Position numbers and translations under genes: made by a program. From NCBI GenBank assembly GCA_014529385.2, contig CM043955.1:152258140-152322139 (forward strand): a stretch of DNA of 64,000 bases, read 5' to 3'. This DNA is from Adiantum capillus-veneris. Its lineage: Eukaryota > Streptophyta > Polypodiopsida > Polypodiales > Pteridaceae. Shown here piece by piece: positions 35,989 through 46,134 of the stretch. The number at the start of each line of letters is the position of its first letter. Positions within the stretch are counted from its first letter, which is position 1. Below the pieces are notes generated by a model, which saw only the letters and a list, made by a program, of their open reading frames with translations, had not been told where the DNA came from and ran no database searches.

Positions 35989-36260
35989 ATTGGACTATCC
36001 CATTAGCTTTGCAAGTCATCAATTAAATGATGCTGAGATCAACTACACCACTACAGAGCGGGAAGGTTTAGCTATGATTTACATAGGAAAGAAATTTTGC
36101 TACTACCTTCTTGCCAACAAGTTTGTTTTCTATGTGAATCATCAAACGTTGTTGTATCTAGTGAATAAAGCTTGTTCCACGGGAATAATTACATGATGGT
36201 TATAATTCTTCTTGAGTTTTATTTTACCATTGTGGTGAGATCCGATAAAAAAGACATGTC
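35989..36260 (+). pseudogene. Block L RNaseH, second half
   Basis: Continues the RNaseH cut by J: PISFASHQLNDAEINYTTTERE (about 36000-36060), then LLANKFVFYVNHQTLLYLVNK, the core around the catalytic Glu and Asp positions. It is closely similar to RNaseH in C at 52090-52290. It ends in frameshifted sequence near 36190-36260. Confidence 0.75.
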
Positions 36261-36740
36261 ATGGAAGATCATTTATCTCGCATGCCAAATGGTGAAGACC
36301 CTACTGGAATCGATAATGAATTTCCCGATACTTCCGTGTTGCTAGTCAATACCATGCCTAAATTGAGTGAGAAGATTGTGAACTTTTTAGTTAATGGTTT
36401 TCCACCCAAAGAGCATCGTAAGGATATAGCTCAAAAACTATTAAAGGAATGTGAACCTTATTCTCTAATTGTAGAAACTCTCTACAAGCTAGGAAAGGAC
36501 GATACTCTTAGACATTGTGCTCATGAGGATGAGTATTTATACATACTGTAAGAAGCCTAAATGGATATAGTTGGAGGACATTTTTCTGGGGAGCTAATTG
36601 TTAGAAAGGTGTTGCAATCACGCTATTGGTAGCCTACTTTATTCAAGGATGCATTAATTTTTGCAAAAGACTGTGATGAATTTTAACGTTACAAGATCAC
36701 ACAACAAAAGGATAAGATGCCCTTACATCCTATTAAAGTG
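36261..36740 (+). pseudogene. Block L integrase zinc-binding domain
   Basis: MEDHLSRMPNGED is the RNaseH tail (D-H-L-S-R motif). VETLYKLGKDDTLRHCAHEDE at about 36466 and GGHFSGELIVRKVLQSRYW at about 36570 are the integrase zinc-binding region (His pair), but the Cys pair is eroded (KDCDEFxRYK). Stops at 36549 and 36558 break the frame. Only one zinc-domain copy is present here, unlike element C. Confidence 0.7.
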
Positions 36741-38030
36741 ACTCAACCATTTGGAAAATAGGGTTTACACTTTGTAGGCCCAATGAGTCCAACAGTTTGT
36801 AACACTCAACCTCGATATATTATTGTTGCCATTGACTATCTGACAAAGTGGGTGGAAGACAAGGCGACACGCAAGGCTGATGCAAGATCAACTACTAAGT
36901 TTCTCTTTGAGAACATTATTACACAATCTGATTGTCCCTTTGAAATTGTGAGTGATAATGGCACTCATTGTATAAATGGAGTGATAAAGGAACTCACGAC
37001 AAACTTCATGATAGCCCACCATAAGTCTACACTTTATTATCTACAAGCAAATGGCTAAGCTGAGAGCACTAACAAGACTTTGATTTCTATTTTGACCAAA
37101 ATAGTGGAAGCTCATCGCATAAATTAGGTTTCAAAGCTGATATCAACTCTATGGGCTTATTGTACTGCTTACAAAGTGGCTATTAATTGTACACCATTCA
37201 AGATGGAATATGGCCAAGAAGCAATTATGACATGGGAGTTTGTAATTCCTGGTCTGTGGGTAGCTTCATAAGAAGGTTGGGATGGTAACCCTTTAGTTGA
37301 GCGTTTATACATCCTTGAGAGGTTAGATGAAGAAAGACAATTGGCTAAGCAAAATGCACTTGTGGAGAAAGAAATGGTTTGACCATCAACCATTTGAAAC
37401 ATGGGGTTTACACTTTGTAGGCCCAATTAGACCAACAGCTTGTAACACTTAATCTTGATATATTATTGTTGCCACTGACTATCTGGCAAAGTGGATGGAA
37501 GCCAAGGCAACACGCAAGGTTGATGCAAGGCCAACTACTAAGTTTCTCTTTGAGAACATTATTACACAATTTGATTGTCCCTTTGAAATTGTGAGTGATA
37601 ATAGCACTCATTGTATAAATGGAGTGATAAAGGAACTCACAACAAACTTCATGATAGCCCACCTTAAGTCTTCACCTTATTATCCACAAGAAAATGGAAA
37701 AGCTGAGAGAACTAACAAGACTTTGATTTATATTCTAATCAAAATAGTGGAATCTCATCGCATAGATTAGGTTTTGAAGCTGATATCAACTCTATGGGCT
37801 TATCGTACTGCTTATAAAGTGTCTATTAATTGTACACCATTCAAGATGGTATATGGCCAAGAAGCAGTTTATGACATGGGAGTTTGTAATTTCTAGTTTG
37901 TGGGTAGCTTCACAAGAATGTTGGGATGGTAACCCTTTAGTTGAGCGTTTATACATGCTTGAGAGGTTAGATGAAGAAAGACAATTGGCCAAGAAAAATG
38001 CACTTGTGGAGAAATATATGAGAAAGAAAT
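36740..38030 (+). pseudogene. Block L integrase core, tandemly duplicated
   Basis: Integrase inserts element cDNA into DNA. The core occurs twice about 643 bp apart: copy 1 at about 36740-37385 (YIIVAIDYLTKWVEDKA, SDNGTHCINGVIKEL, then the acidic residue after NG and a stop) and copy 2 at about 37390-38030 (YIIVATDYLAKWMEAKA, SDNSTHC, NGKAERTNK). Both carry the downstream LWAYRTAYK-type segment. The join lies at a short ACCAT similarity near 37385. Both copies have their own later mutations, so the duplication is not recent. Confidence 0.85.
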
Positions 38031-38348
38031 GGTTTGACCATCATTTAAAGAATAAGGATATCAAGGTTGGGGATAAATTCCTTATGTATGGAGTGAGTAA
38101 CAAGAAGAAAAAGGTGAAATTTTTGGGAAAAGGACCATATAGAGTATGAGAAATCACCCCACAAGGTATCATTTGTGTGAAACTATTGATGGAGTTGAAA
38201 CCATTGGATTCCTCAATGGGAGTGAATTTAAAAGATACTATGATCCTTTAAGCCAAGAGGAGCTATGGGACATCCATAAAAAAAAGGCAACCAAGGCACA
38301 AACATAATTGAAAAAGATACAAGCTCAAGCTCTCGAGGGGGAGGGGAG
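38031..38348 (+). pseudogene. Block L integrase C-terminal tail and purine tract
   Basis: GDKFLMYGVSNKKKKVKFLGKGPYRV at about 38070 is the integrase C-terminal G-P-Y/F-like region. FLNGSEFKRYYDPLSQEE follows in another frame. The tail closes near a tract CGAGGGGGAGGGGAG (38334-38348) that looks like a polypurine tract. Confidence 0.6.
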
Positions 38349-38363
38349 TGCACCAGGTAATCA

Positions 38364-39598
38364 TGTTAATGTATAACATTGATAAACCACTTTGGGAGTG
38401 TACAAATTAGAGTGTATATGCATGGTCATATGTGTAAAGGGATATAAATACATGCATTTGAGATATTTTCAAAGTGGTTTCAAGTTTTAAAAAAGATGCA
38501 ACGTGTACACATTGTAAATAGTCAGGTTCACGTGCGGAAGTCGGGAACATGCACATGCTGGATAGGGTATCGAGGGCTTGGATATGGTTCTTGGTGTCTT
38601 ATTCTGGTTCTAGGGAATCTTTTTGAGCTTTCTAGAATGTAAATAATTCAAGCAACAAGTGTGGGCACTCTCATCCCACCCAAGAAGTTTGGCAGATGCA
38701 GTAACTGTCTATTTATGGTGCCTGATCTACGGTGAGCATGCACCGCCCTAGAAGTGGTCAAAAGTGGAATATGGAGATTTATAAAAGTACTTTGGGTATC
38801 AAGGATCAAGCATACAAAATTTGGTGAATTTTAGAGCCCGTTTGGGGTTTTTTCGTGAAAAATGTCCATCGAGGGTCAAAAAAGGCCAAAAGTGGGGCAA
38901 AAAAGGTCAAAAAATGGTCAAAAAGGTGTGAAAAGGCTTCAAAAAGCCACGTCACTCACGGTTCCGTGATGGTCCACGCTGAGGGAGAACTTTTAAAGAG
39001 CAATATCAACACTTCCATCTCTTTGTGTATGGGAGAAAGCAGGGTTCCTACAGGTGGTCTAGTGTAGTCCCGTCGCGTTCGCATCTTGTTTTGGAGTGTG
39101 TGGAGGAGTGAATGAGAGATTTCTCTCTTCAATTTTGCACTTGGGAGAGTCTATGGAAGTTCTTAGGTTTCCATGGATGTGTGTGCACAAGGAATTGAGG
39201 AAAGAAGGTGCGGCTTTCTGCAATATTATGTGACCCTGTATCGGTGCTATTAGGGTTGACACTACTCCAAAGAGTCCAACAGAGAGGAGTTTGGTGAAGG
39301 CTTTGCAATGGTTTGAGAGAGGAATTTTGTGGCTGGTGTTTTTGAGTTTTTGATGGTTTTAATTGTATATTTTTGTCACCATCAAGTGTAATTTCAAGTG
39401 TTGATCAACTCGACTCACCTTGTAGTGTCTGTGGGCAGGCAAGGGCTTGTAGGTCGAGGTGTTTGGAGTTTGAATTGAGCTTGTGGGTAGTATTTTTATT
39501 GAGCTCTTGAGTGGTGTTGTGTGTGGGTTGTAAATTCCTTGTGTGGTGTTGAGTTGTTTGGGTGTGTGAGTGTGCGCACGACATCTTTTGGTCCATCA
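38364..39598 (+). repeat. Element D 5' LTR
   Basis: The right edge is set by the primer site. The left edge is taken as TGTTAATGTATAACA at 38364, which folds like the starts of other LTRs here, but TGCACC at 38349 is also possible. TATAAAAG lies at 38781. About 1.24 kb, with many GGTCAAAA words near 38870-38940. Confidence 0.6.
38781..38788 (+). promoter_or_regulatory. TATA box in element D LTR
   Basis: TATAAAAG, about 417 bp into the inferred LTR. Confidence 0.6.
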
Positions 39599-39603
39599 TA
39601 CTT

Positions 39604-39621
39604 TGGCGATCCCACTAGGGA
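39604..39621 (+). promoter_or_regulatory. Primer binding site of element D
   Basis: TGGCGATCCCACTAGGGA. It resembles the TGGCGA-start sites (tRNA-Arg class) described for Ogre-like elements and differs from the tRNA-Asp site of the neighbours. The tRNA assignment is inference. Confidence 0.55.
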
Positions 39622-39734
39622 GCGGGGAGCGGAAATTTTCCGGTTGTGAACCCAGGTGAAGCGGTTTTGCTGTGGATTTTGAGCTTCATTGAAGAAAAGC
39701 GATGGTTTAGTTGAGGTGAAAGACTTCAAATTTT

Positions 39735-40684
39735 GTGGAGTTCCTCACACAAGGGAGAAGCAACTTCGAAGGGATGGTGTATAGTCGGCCAATGCTCACG
39801 GGGAGGGAGGATGTGAAGGACTGGATTGCGGACTTCAAGTGGCATACGCTTGGTATGCATATTGTGAATGATGCAGCAAAGCTTCATGTATTTCCTCTTT
39901 CACTCAAAGGAGAAGTTTGCGAGTGGTTTGAAGGTTTAGAAAAAGACCAAAAGAAAACATGGGAGTAGGTGAAGCATGCAATTTTTGACAGGTTTCGAAA
40001 GAAGCTAACCACAATGGAAGCAACGACAAAATTGAGAGGTTTGCAGCAAGATGTTTATGGTAACTTTAAAGAGTTTTTGCAACACTTCAAAGGACTTTGG
40101 TGCAATTAGAGGCGGTATCCCAAGTAACTCAACGGGATTTCTTTAAAGTGTGTGAGTTTATGAATTGTCTCCATCCAAGTGTAAGGGAGAAGGTCAATGA
40201 AGAGGATCCTGCTACATTTGAAAGAGCTGTGGAAATTGCCGAGGCCAAGAGCAAGAAGATCAAGAGAAGGTGGGAGCAAGGCATGACACATGCTGAGCCA
40301 GTTGTGGTTCCTATGGTAGTGGATGATAGAGCGGAGCGAGTGGTTCAAGGTCCAAATCCCATTATGACCCAAGGTTTGTATGATCTTGTTGGTCAGTTGC
40401 AAGAATTAATAATTAACATAATAAATAGAAACCAAAGAGAAGAGCGGCCAACTGGGAGAGGTAGGGGATGGAGGCTACAAGGTAGACGCTACAATTGTGA
40501 TGAAGAGGGTCACTACACCCCTGATTTTCCTGAACCACCACCACGAGAGAGGAAGGATATACCCCTTATATGGATGTGGTCGAGGGAGAATAGAAGAAAA
40601 TCATCAAGAGAGGCCACTAGAAGCACCACCTCTGCAACAAAAACCACAACCATTGCATGCAAATGGAGAAGGTTAGGCTATTAA
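39735..40684 (+). pseudogene. gag: Element D gag
   Basis: The capsid domain starts at 39735 (DVKDWIADFKWHTLGM, CEWFEGLEKDQKKTWE) and continues after a stop at 39966 (FDRFRKKLTTMEATTKLRGL) into 40097-40684 (FMNCLHPSVREKV). The Arg/Gly-rich nucleocapsid (GRGRGWRLQGRRYNCDEEGH) has a degenerate knuckle lacking two of the cysteines. Two frame breaks make it a pseudogene. The leader before it is only about 115 bp, unlike the 2-kb leaders of B and C. Confidence 0.8.
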
Positions 40685-40927
40685 CATTATTACCCTTGAG
40701 CATCAAGATGTGGATGTTTTGGCCAATAAGAGAGCTAGGCATGATAGGGAGAAAGAACAGAAGAAGAGATGGAAACAAGAGCAAGAAAAGGAAAGTCTAA
40801 GGTAGAAGATAAACCAGAGAGTAGCAAGAGGCAATGAAGAAGGAAAATAGGTCCAAATGACTACCCCCTTGGCCAAGGTGTTGAAGACTATGATATTGTC
40901 AACGACATACGAAATCAAAAGGTCAAT

Positions 40928-41466
40928 ATGTCTTTTGGTCAGTTGGTGGGTTTGAATGCTAAATTGAGGAAGCAGTGGACCAAGCGTGTCAGGACGCGGG
41001 TTCCTTCCAAAAAGGAAAAGCATCAAAGCATGGTGTCTTCCTTGAGGGTTGGTCACCCGGTGGATATGGCCCCAATAGTTGAAGCTATGTTGGGAAAGAA
41101 GACGGAAGTGCAAGCATATGTGGATGGTGGTGACCAAGTGTGTTTCATGACCGAGGCTATCATGAAGGAAGCAGGAGTCAAGATGTCAATGAATGCTTCA
41201 ATCTGTATGAGGATGGCCAACCACAAAAAGAAAAGGTGTCTTGGGATAGTTGAAGATGTGAAGATAAAGTCTTGGGGATTGAGTGCTCGGTTGATTGCTA
41301 TGTGATGCAAGTGGGTGAGAATGCTTATCCGATCATTTTAGGGAGGCCATGGATGATAACCCTTGGTGCTAAGCAGGATTGGGGCACGGGCTTGATCACC
41401 ATCCCTGACCAAGAAAAAGGAAGGACCATTGTCTACAACACGAAGACACACAAGAGTCGTACATAG
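40928..41466 (+). pseudogene. Element D retropepsin
   Basis: VQAYVDGGDQVCFMTEAIMKEAG at about 41110 carries the catalytic Asp in D-G-G context. IILGRPWMITLGAKQDW at about 41332 is the ILG segment, reached after one frameshift near 41290. The gag-protease linker precedes it. Confidence 0.8.
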
Positions 41467-41472
41467 CCCCTA

Positions 41473-42590
41473 TTGGAGATGCAAGATAGAGATTCAATAG
41501 AAACTACGCCATATGATAGTGAATCTTCATCTACATCATCAGAAGAAAGTATAGAGGAAGGTCCTGATCTATTTGGGATAAGTATAAAAAAGGAATCATT
41601 GATGCATGATGTGAAGGTCAATGAGGAGAAGGATAATACAAAAGCAAATGTAGAGCCTGCCAAAGTGAACGTGATGAGAATGCTAGGAGAGAACTTGATA
41701 GAGAAAGAAAAGAAGGAGTATGAAGACATGTTTACGGAATTTCCAAAGCTATTTGCCACTAAATATACAGAGTTGCAAGGAGCTAAAGGGGTCAAGCATA
41801 TAATCAATTCAAAAAAATGTGCCAAGACAAAGGTTCAAAAGCTTAGGAGGTTGGGGGTCGTTCATGGCACTTCGTGAAGAGGTGACGAAGCTTTTGGAAG
41901 CAAATTTCATCTTTCGAGTGGAGGAGTCCGAATGGGTCTCTCCAATTGTTATTGTGCCCAAGAAGAACAGAAGATTTAGGATATCTATTGGTTTCAAACC
42001 TTTAAATGCCGCCACAGAAAGGAATCATTATCCACTACCCTTCCTAGATGAAATCCTCAATCAAGTTGCAAGTCATGAGCGCTACTCAATCATGGATGGA
42101 TTTTTTGGCTACTTTCAGATCTTGATAGCGATTGAAGATCAATCGAAGACAACTTTCATTACTCCTTGGGGTTGTTTCGACTACAAAAGAATGCCTCTTG
42201 GGCTGGTTAATGCATATGTTACCTTCCGAGGATGGGTGAATAGAGTGTTTGGTCCCTACTTGGGTAAGTTGATTTAAGTTTTCATGGATGACATTGGATG
42301 TTATAGCTCCAAGGTCACACATTTGGAGAAGCTGAGGTTGAGTTTTGAAAGACTTCAACAAGAGGATGGGCAACTCAACCCAAAGAAGTGTAAGTTTGCT
42401 CATGCCAGAGTCCATTTTCTAGGACATGTGGTTTCCCAAAATGGAATTGAAGCCGACCCAGATAAATTTAAGGCTTTGTTGCTTAAGGACCCACCTTGCA
42501 ACACAAAGGATTTGGCATCATTTGTGCATAAGCTTGGATACTTGTCCCGTTTTTTTTGGATGCCATGTCAGTATGTGTATCTTCTCTAGA
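41473..42590 (+). pseudogene. Element D reverse transcriptase
   Basis: An acidic linker (41473-41877) is followed by RT: EESEWVSPIVIVPKKNRRFRI, NHYPLPFLDEIL, YSIMDGFFGYFQI, RMPLGLVNAYVTFRGW, then VFMDDIGCYS at about 42278 (box F-M-D-D), FLGHVVSQNGI and GYLSRFF. Some conserved positions are changed (for example D-G-F-F-G-Y, and V-N-A-Y for T-N-A-P). There is a stop at 42276 and a frameshift before 42284. Confidence 0.85.
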
Positions 42591-43117
42591 AATTGAGTCA
42601 AAGGGTTCAAGGGTTTTGAGTGGAATGAAGACATGCAACAGGCTTTTGATGGTATCAAGGAGGTATTGTGTGCTCTACCAACAGTGAATCCTCCCGACTT
42701 GCAATCTATTTTCTATGTATCTATTAGTTGGGGTCAGTAGCTTTTGGGTCGGTTCTTTTACAAAAAAAGGGAAGGAACTTCAAGCCATTCTATTTTGAGA
42801 GCAAGATGAAGAATGTAAGCGAGTTTTCCTACACAAAAATGGAACAGTGGGTCTTTGCCTTGGTTCTTGCTTGTTGCAATTTCAAAACCTATCTGTTGCT
42901 CCAAAAGTTCTATGTGCTCACCACATCAAATATCTTGCCGAATGTAGTACAAAATTTGAAGCGTAGAAAGCGCATCTTAAAGTGGACTTTGGAGCTTCAA
43001 GAGTATAAGTTTGAGTTTAAAGTGGATCACTATGTTAAACCTCACCTCCCGGACACAATGGTACATAAGGGAGGGGAGCTTCCATCTTACCCAAGGGTGA
43101 TCATGAAGAGGAAGTAG
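42591..43117 (+). pseudogene. Element D RNaseH
   Basis: SVAFGSVLLQKKGRNFKPFYFESKMKN, then EFSYTKMEQWVFALVLACCNFKTYLLL is the retroelement RNaseH core, and ILKWTLELQEYKFEF the distal segment. It is the normal Ty3/gypsy RNaseH, located between RT and the second RNaseH. Confidence 0.8.
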
Positions 43118-43267
43118 ATATTACAGATGCGTATACAATGATATTTGATGGTGCATACAGGAAAGTTCTTCAAAAGGCAAGTGGTGGGGTAGTCATTAAG
43201 AGTGATGTAATCTTTTCTAGAGCTTACAATCTTGATGAAGCTAAAAGTAACAATGAGGCTGAGTATC
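43118..43267 (+). pseudogene. Element D archaeal-type RNaseH fragment (aRNH)
   Basis: MIFDGAYRKVLQKASGGVVI, then LDEAKSNNEAEYL fits the start of the extra RNaseH of plant Tat/Ogre elements: first catalytic Asp in F-D-G and Glu in N-N-E-A-E-Y. The frame is open up to 43267, where the element C LTR interrupts it. Confidence 0.75.
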
Positions 43268-44174
43268 TGTTAGCAGCAAGCTAACACGGACACCATTTTT
43301 CTAAGTTCTCCTTGTAAAACAATTATTATTTTGATAAATCAAGAATATTGTAACTCTTATTCTCTTGGATAAACTTTGTAATTAATGAGCCGGGGCTACA
43401 AGCTTCCAGATTGTATCAGCTAGTCATTTCCCAGCTTTGGTAAACTCCAGATTATTAGTTTTGACCACCCAAAAACCTTGGCTAAGGTATAAAAGCCAAT
43501 TTTTGTAAGTTTTTGGATAAGAAATACACAGCGTGAGCTAACGGCGCTTACTTCTCTCCTTCTCGCGCTTCCTACTCCCTCTCCGGTTGTCACATTGCGA
43601 ATGTGTTTGTTGCATTGCATTCACAGGTAAGAGGTCTACGCATTGACGTAAGCCATTTACCGTATTTCGTAGCTTTTTCCATCGCCGACCTGCGGCCTAA
43701 TTTCATCATAACTAGGAATTTATACTTTTAAATAAAAAACTAAGAATAGGCGGGGTATTGGGGCATCATTGCTAAGCATTTAGATGCATTCTGGGTCGAA
43801 AACGACTAGGTAAAAAATCCACTGCTGTTAATAATCGCAATTTTGGAACTTGACCTAAAGTGGGGTTTGACGCCATAGCCATGTGTGCTTAGGTCTTATA
43901 AACTTTTTCTAGAAGTTTCGTTACATTTGGATGTCATTTGATGCTGTAACGGATGTGATTTGCTTGCCGATGAGCGATTGGCTTTTGGTGATTTCAGTCA
44001 CTTAAGTGTAGCTTGAGTTAGATGCGAGTTGTTAGTTGTTTTCTGAGAGATTGAAAACCTCTTGTAGCCTCTATGCACTAGTCGAGTCAGCTTCGTCCCA
44101 TGGTTTGACAAATTAATCATGGTTCTCGCTAATACCGCAATAAGATAGGATGGTGAGGTTAGACATGCGTCACA
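43268..44174 (+). repeat. Element C 5' LTR
   Basis: A 907-bp LTR starting TGTTAGCAGCAAGCTAAC (GTTAGC/GCTAAC fold) and ending CACA before the primer site. It is homologous to the B LTR along its length. The five bases before it are GTATC; the matching right-hand duplication is not in the window. Confidence 0.9.
43488..43495 (+). promoter_or_regulatory. TATA box in element C LTR
   Basis: TATAAAAG, 220 bp into the LTR, with the same flanks as in B. Confidence 0.75.
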
Positions 44175-44178
44175 TATT

Positions 44179-44196
44179 TGGCGCCGCTGCCGGGGA
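44179..44196 (+). promoter_or_regulatory. Primer binding site of element C
   Basis: TGGCGCCGCTGCCGGGGA, the intact tRNA-Asp-type site. Confidence 0.9.
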
Positions 44197-46134
44197 TCGA
44201 AGAGACCTAAACTAGGGAAAACAAGAGCATCTTGTGTAGTTGTCCTTTAACTTTCTCTAGGTTCGCCTAGAGTTCTAAACTTTCTTTTAGTACCGCATAG
44301 TTTCAGATTGTCGTCTTTTGCTGTGTAGAGGTAGCTTGGAAGTAATCGTACTTGCTGAGTACCTTTAGGACTGTAGGATTGTAGATTTAGATTAGGATTT
44401 GGAGAATGATTGGTAGAGGAGACAAGTCTTAAGATCAAGACTCCAAAAAACAAAAAAAAAACAAAAAAAAAACAAAAAACACAAGAAAACGAGTGTTTGT
44501 GAACACTTTCCACAACCCCATTGCATGAGAATCTAGGAGTAGGGTAAGTAGGATCCGAGGTGGATTTCAGAACATTGCTCTCTCTGAAAGAATCAAGTGT
44601 GAGTTGTTATTGGAAGTTGCAGAAGTTCAGGTCTACGGCTAGAAATAGCTTGAAAAGACTCGAATCCACTCAATCCGAATGGACAGTAAGCCTAAGAGTT
44701 GTCCGAACCATTGGGTAAGCTCAAAGACACTTCGAGGTAAAAATTTCAAAAGCTAGTTAAAACTCATATTATTTACTTTTTCTTGACATTTTAGGCCAAA
44801 TTAAGTTTTGACTTGATTCATAGGCTTAAAATACATCATGTAAAGACTGTCTTTGAGAAAATTGCAAAAAAATGCTCATTTCAAGCCTAAAGTTAATAAT
44901 CGCGATTTTTAACTTTCTGCTCTAAATTGGCCAAGGTTCATATCATTGACTCATTGCATGTATACAAACAACTTTTGTAAAGGCCCAAAAGATTTGGATC
45001 ACGAAACTGGCAAAAAATTGGGTAAAAACTAAAGTTTGTACTGACTTTTTGAATCTTGAGTATAAATTTGGGAAAAATCTGTCCAAACTTGTTGAAATTT
45101 GATTCATAGGCTTATGTTGATGTGATAAACATGTGTATATGCTCAGTTGACCAAAAATTTGTTAGAAGTAAATAATTGCGATTATTTACATCTGCCCTAT
45201 TTTTCAACTTTTTTGACCAAGTCTGCATACCACTAGCTTCACCATGTTGTAATAAGCCCATAAACCAAATTTGGTAAGATTTGGACCACTGGAGTAAAAT
45301 TTGTGACTAAAATTGCAAAGTTAGTCTGTGGACAGAAAATTGATGACCATTTGAACAAAAATTGTCCAAACTTGATGGAAATTGGCAGGTGACCTTAACT
45401 TAAGGTGCTTAACAGATCTGTGTCAAACTTGGGGCAAAAACTTGCAAAAATATAGCTGGAGTAAATAATCACGATTATTTACATCTGCTTTCAAACTTGA
45501 TGATTTTGCAAATTTGAGTATACCACAAGGTCAAGCACATCAAGTAGACCTCACAAATCAATTTTGGTGAAATTTGGATCCCAAAAGTGAGACTTAAGCC
45601 AGATTATCAAAATCAGAGTCTGCGAGCACCAAACAATTGATAAACTTGATCAGGATTGGTCCAAACTTGTTGAAATTTTCCCAGAAACTCTAACAAGTTG
45701 TATACTTGCCAAACCTATCAAAAAAGTGCAAAAATTTGACAAATGTAAATAATCACAATTATTTACGTCTGCTATCCAGAGACATCATTTTGGACTTTTG
45801 AACTCATACAGTGATAGACCAACATAATATAAGGCTGCAGTGCAATCTTGGGTTCAATCGGATCAAAATTGGTACAGATACACAGTCGAATCTGAAAGTC
45901 AAAATTTGACTCCCATAGCTCGATTTGAAGTGATACACAGAGAACAATCACGAGAGTTCTCAAGAGGTCCACTGTCTTTATAGAAGAATAGCTAACTTGA
46001 TTAAATTTGTACAGGAATCAGGTTGCAGACGAGGAATCAGTGGCTTGACAGAAAGTTGCAATTGAATCAAGTGGAAATTGACGACAAGTCAGTCCCCAAA
46101 GGTGAGTACTCTATCCAGGGCTTCATAAGTCTAT
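44197..46134 (+). repeat. Element C leader: about 285-bp diverged tandem units with palindromes
   Basis: A non-coding leader of about 1.9 kb. Palindrome copies lie at 44893-44912, 45169-45188, 45462-45481 and 45746-45765 (spacing 276, 293, 284), with a half copy near 44765. Shared phrases (TTGATTCATAGGCTTA, AAATTTGGTGAAATTTGGAT types) recur between them. The layout matches the B leader. Confidence 0.8.

Larger units (their letters stand above)
33606..38348 (+). mobile_element. Block L: RT-RNaseH-integrase, divergent from C
   Basis: A reverse transcriptase C-terminal half, RNaseH, integrase zinc domain and a duplicated integrase core lie in normal pol order. L differs from C much more in RT and integrase than B does in gag, so its link to B may be a chimera. 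It is interrupted by insertion J at 34200-35988. It ends with an integrase C-terminal tail and a purine-rich tract at 38332-38348. Confidence 0.7.
38364..43267 (+). mobile_element. Element D: Tat/Ogre-like Ty3/gypsy element, truncated
   Basis: LTR, a primer site of a different type (TGGCGATCCC), gag, protease, RT, RNaseH and a second archaeal-type RNaseH run in order. The last is the hallmark of the plant Tat/Ogre lineage. It stops at 43267, where the element C LTR begins, so C inserted into D. The integrase and 3' LTR are not in the window. Confidence 0.75.
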
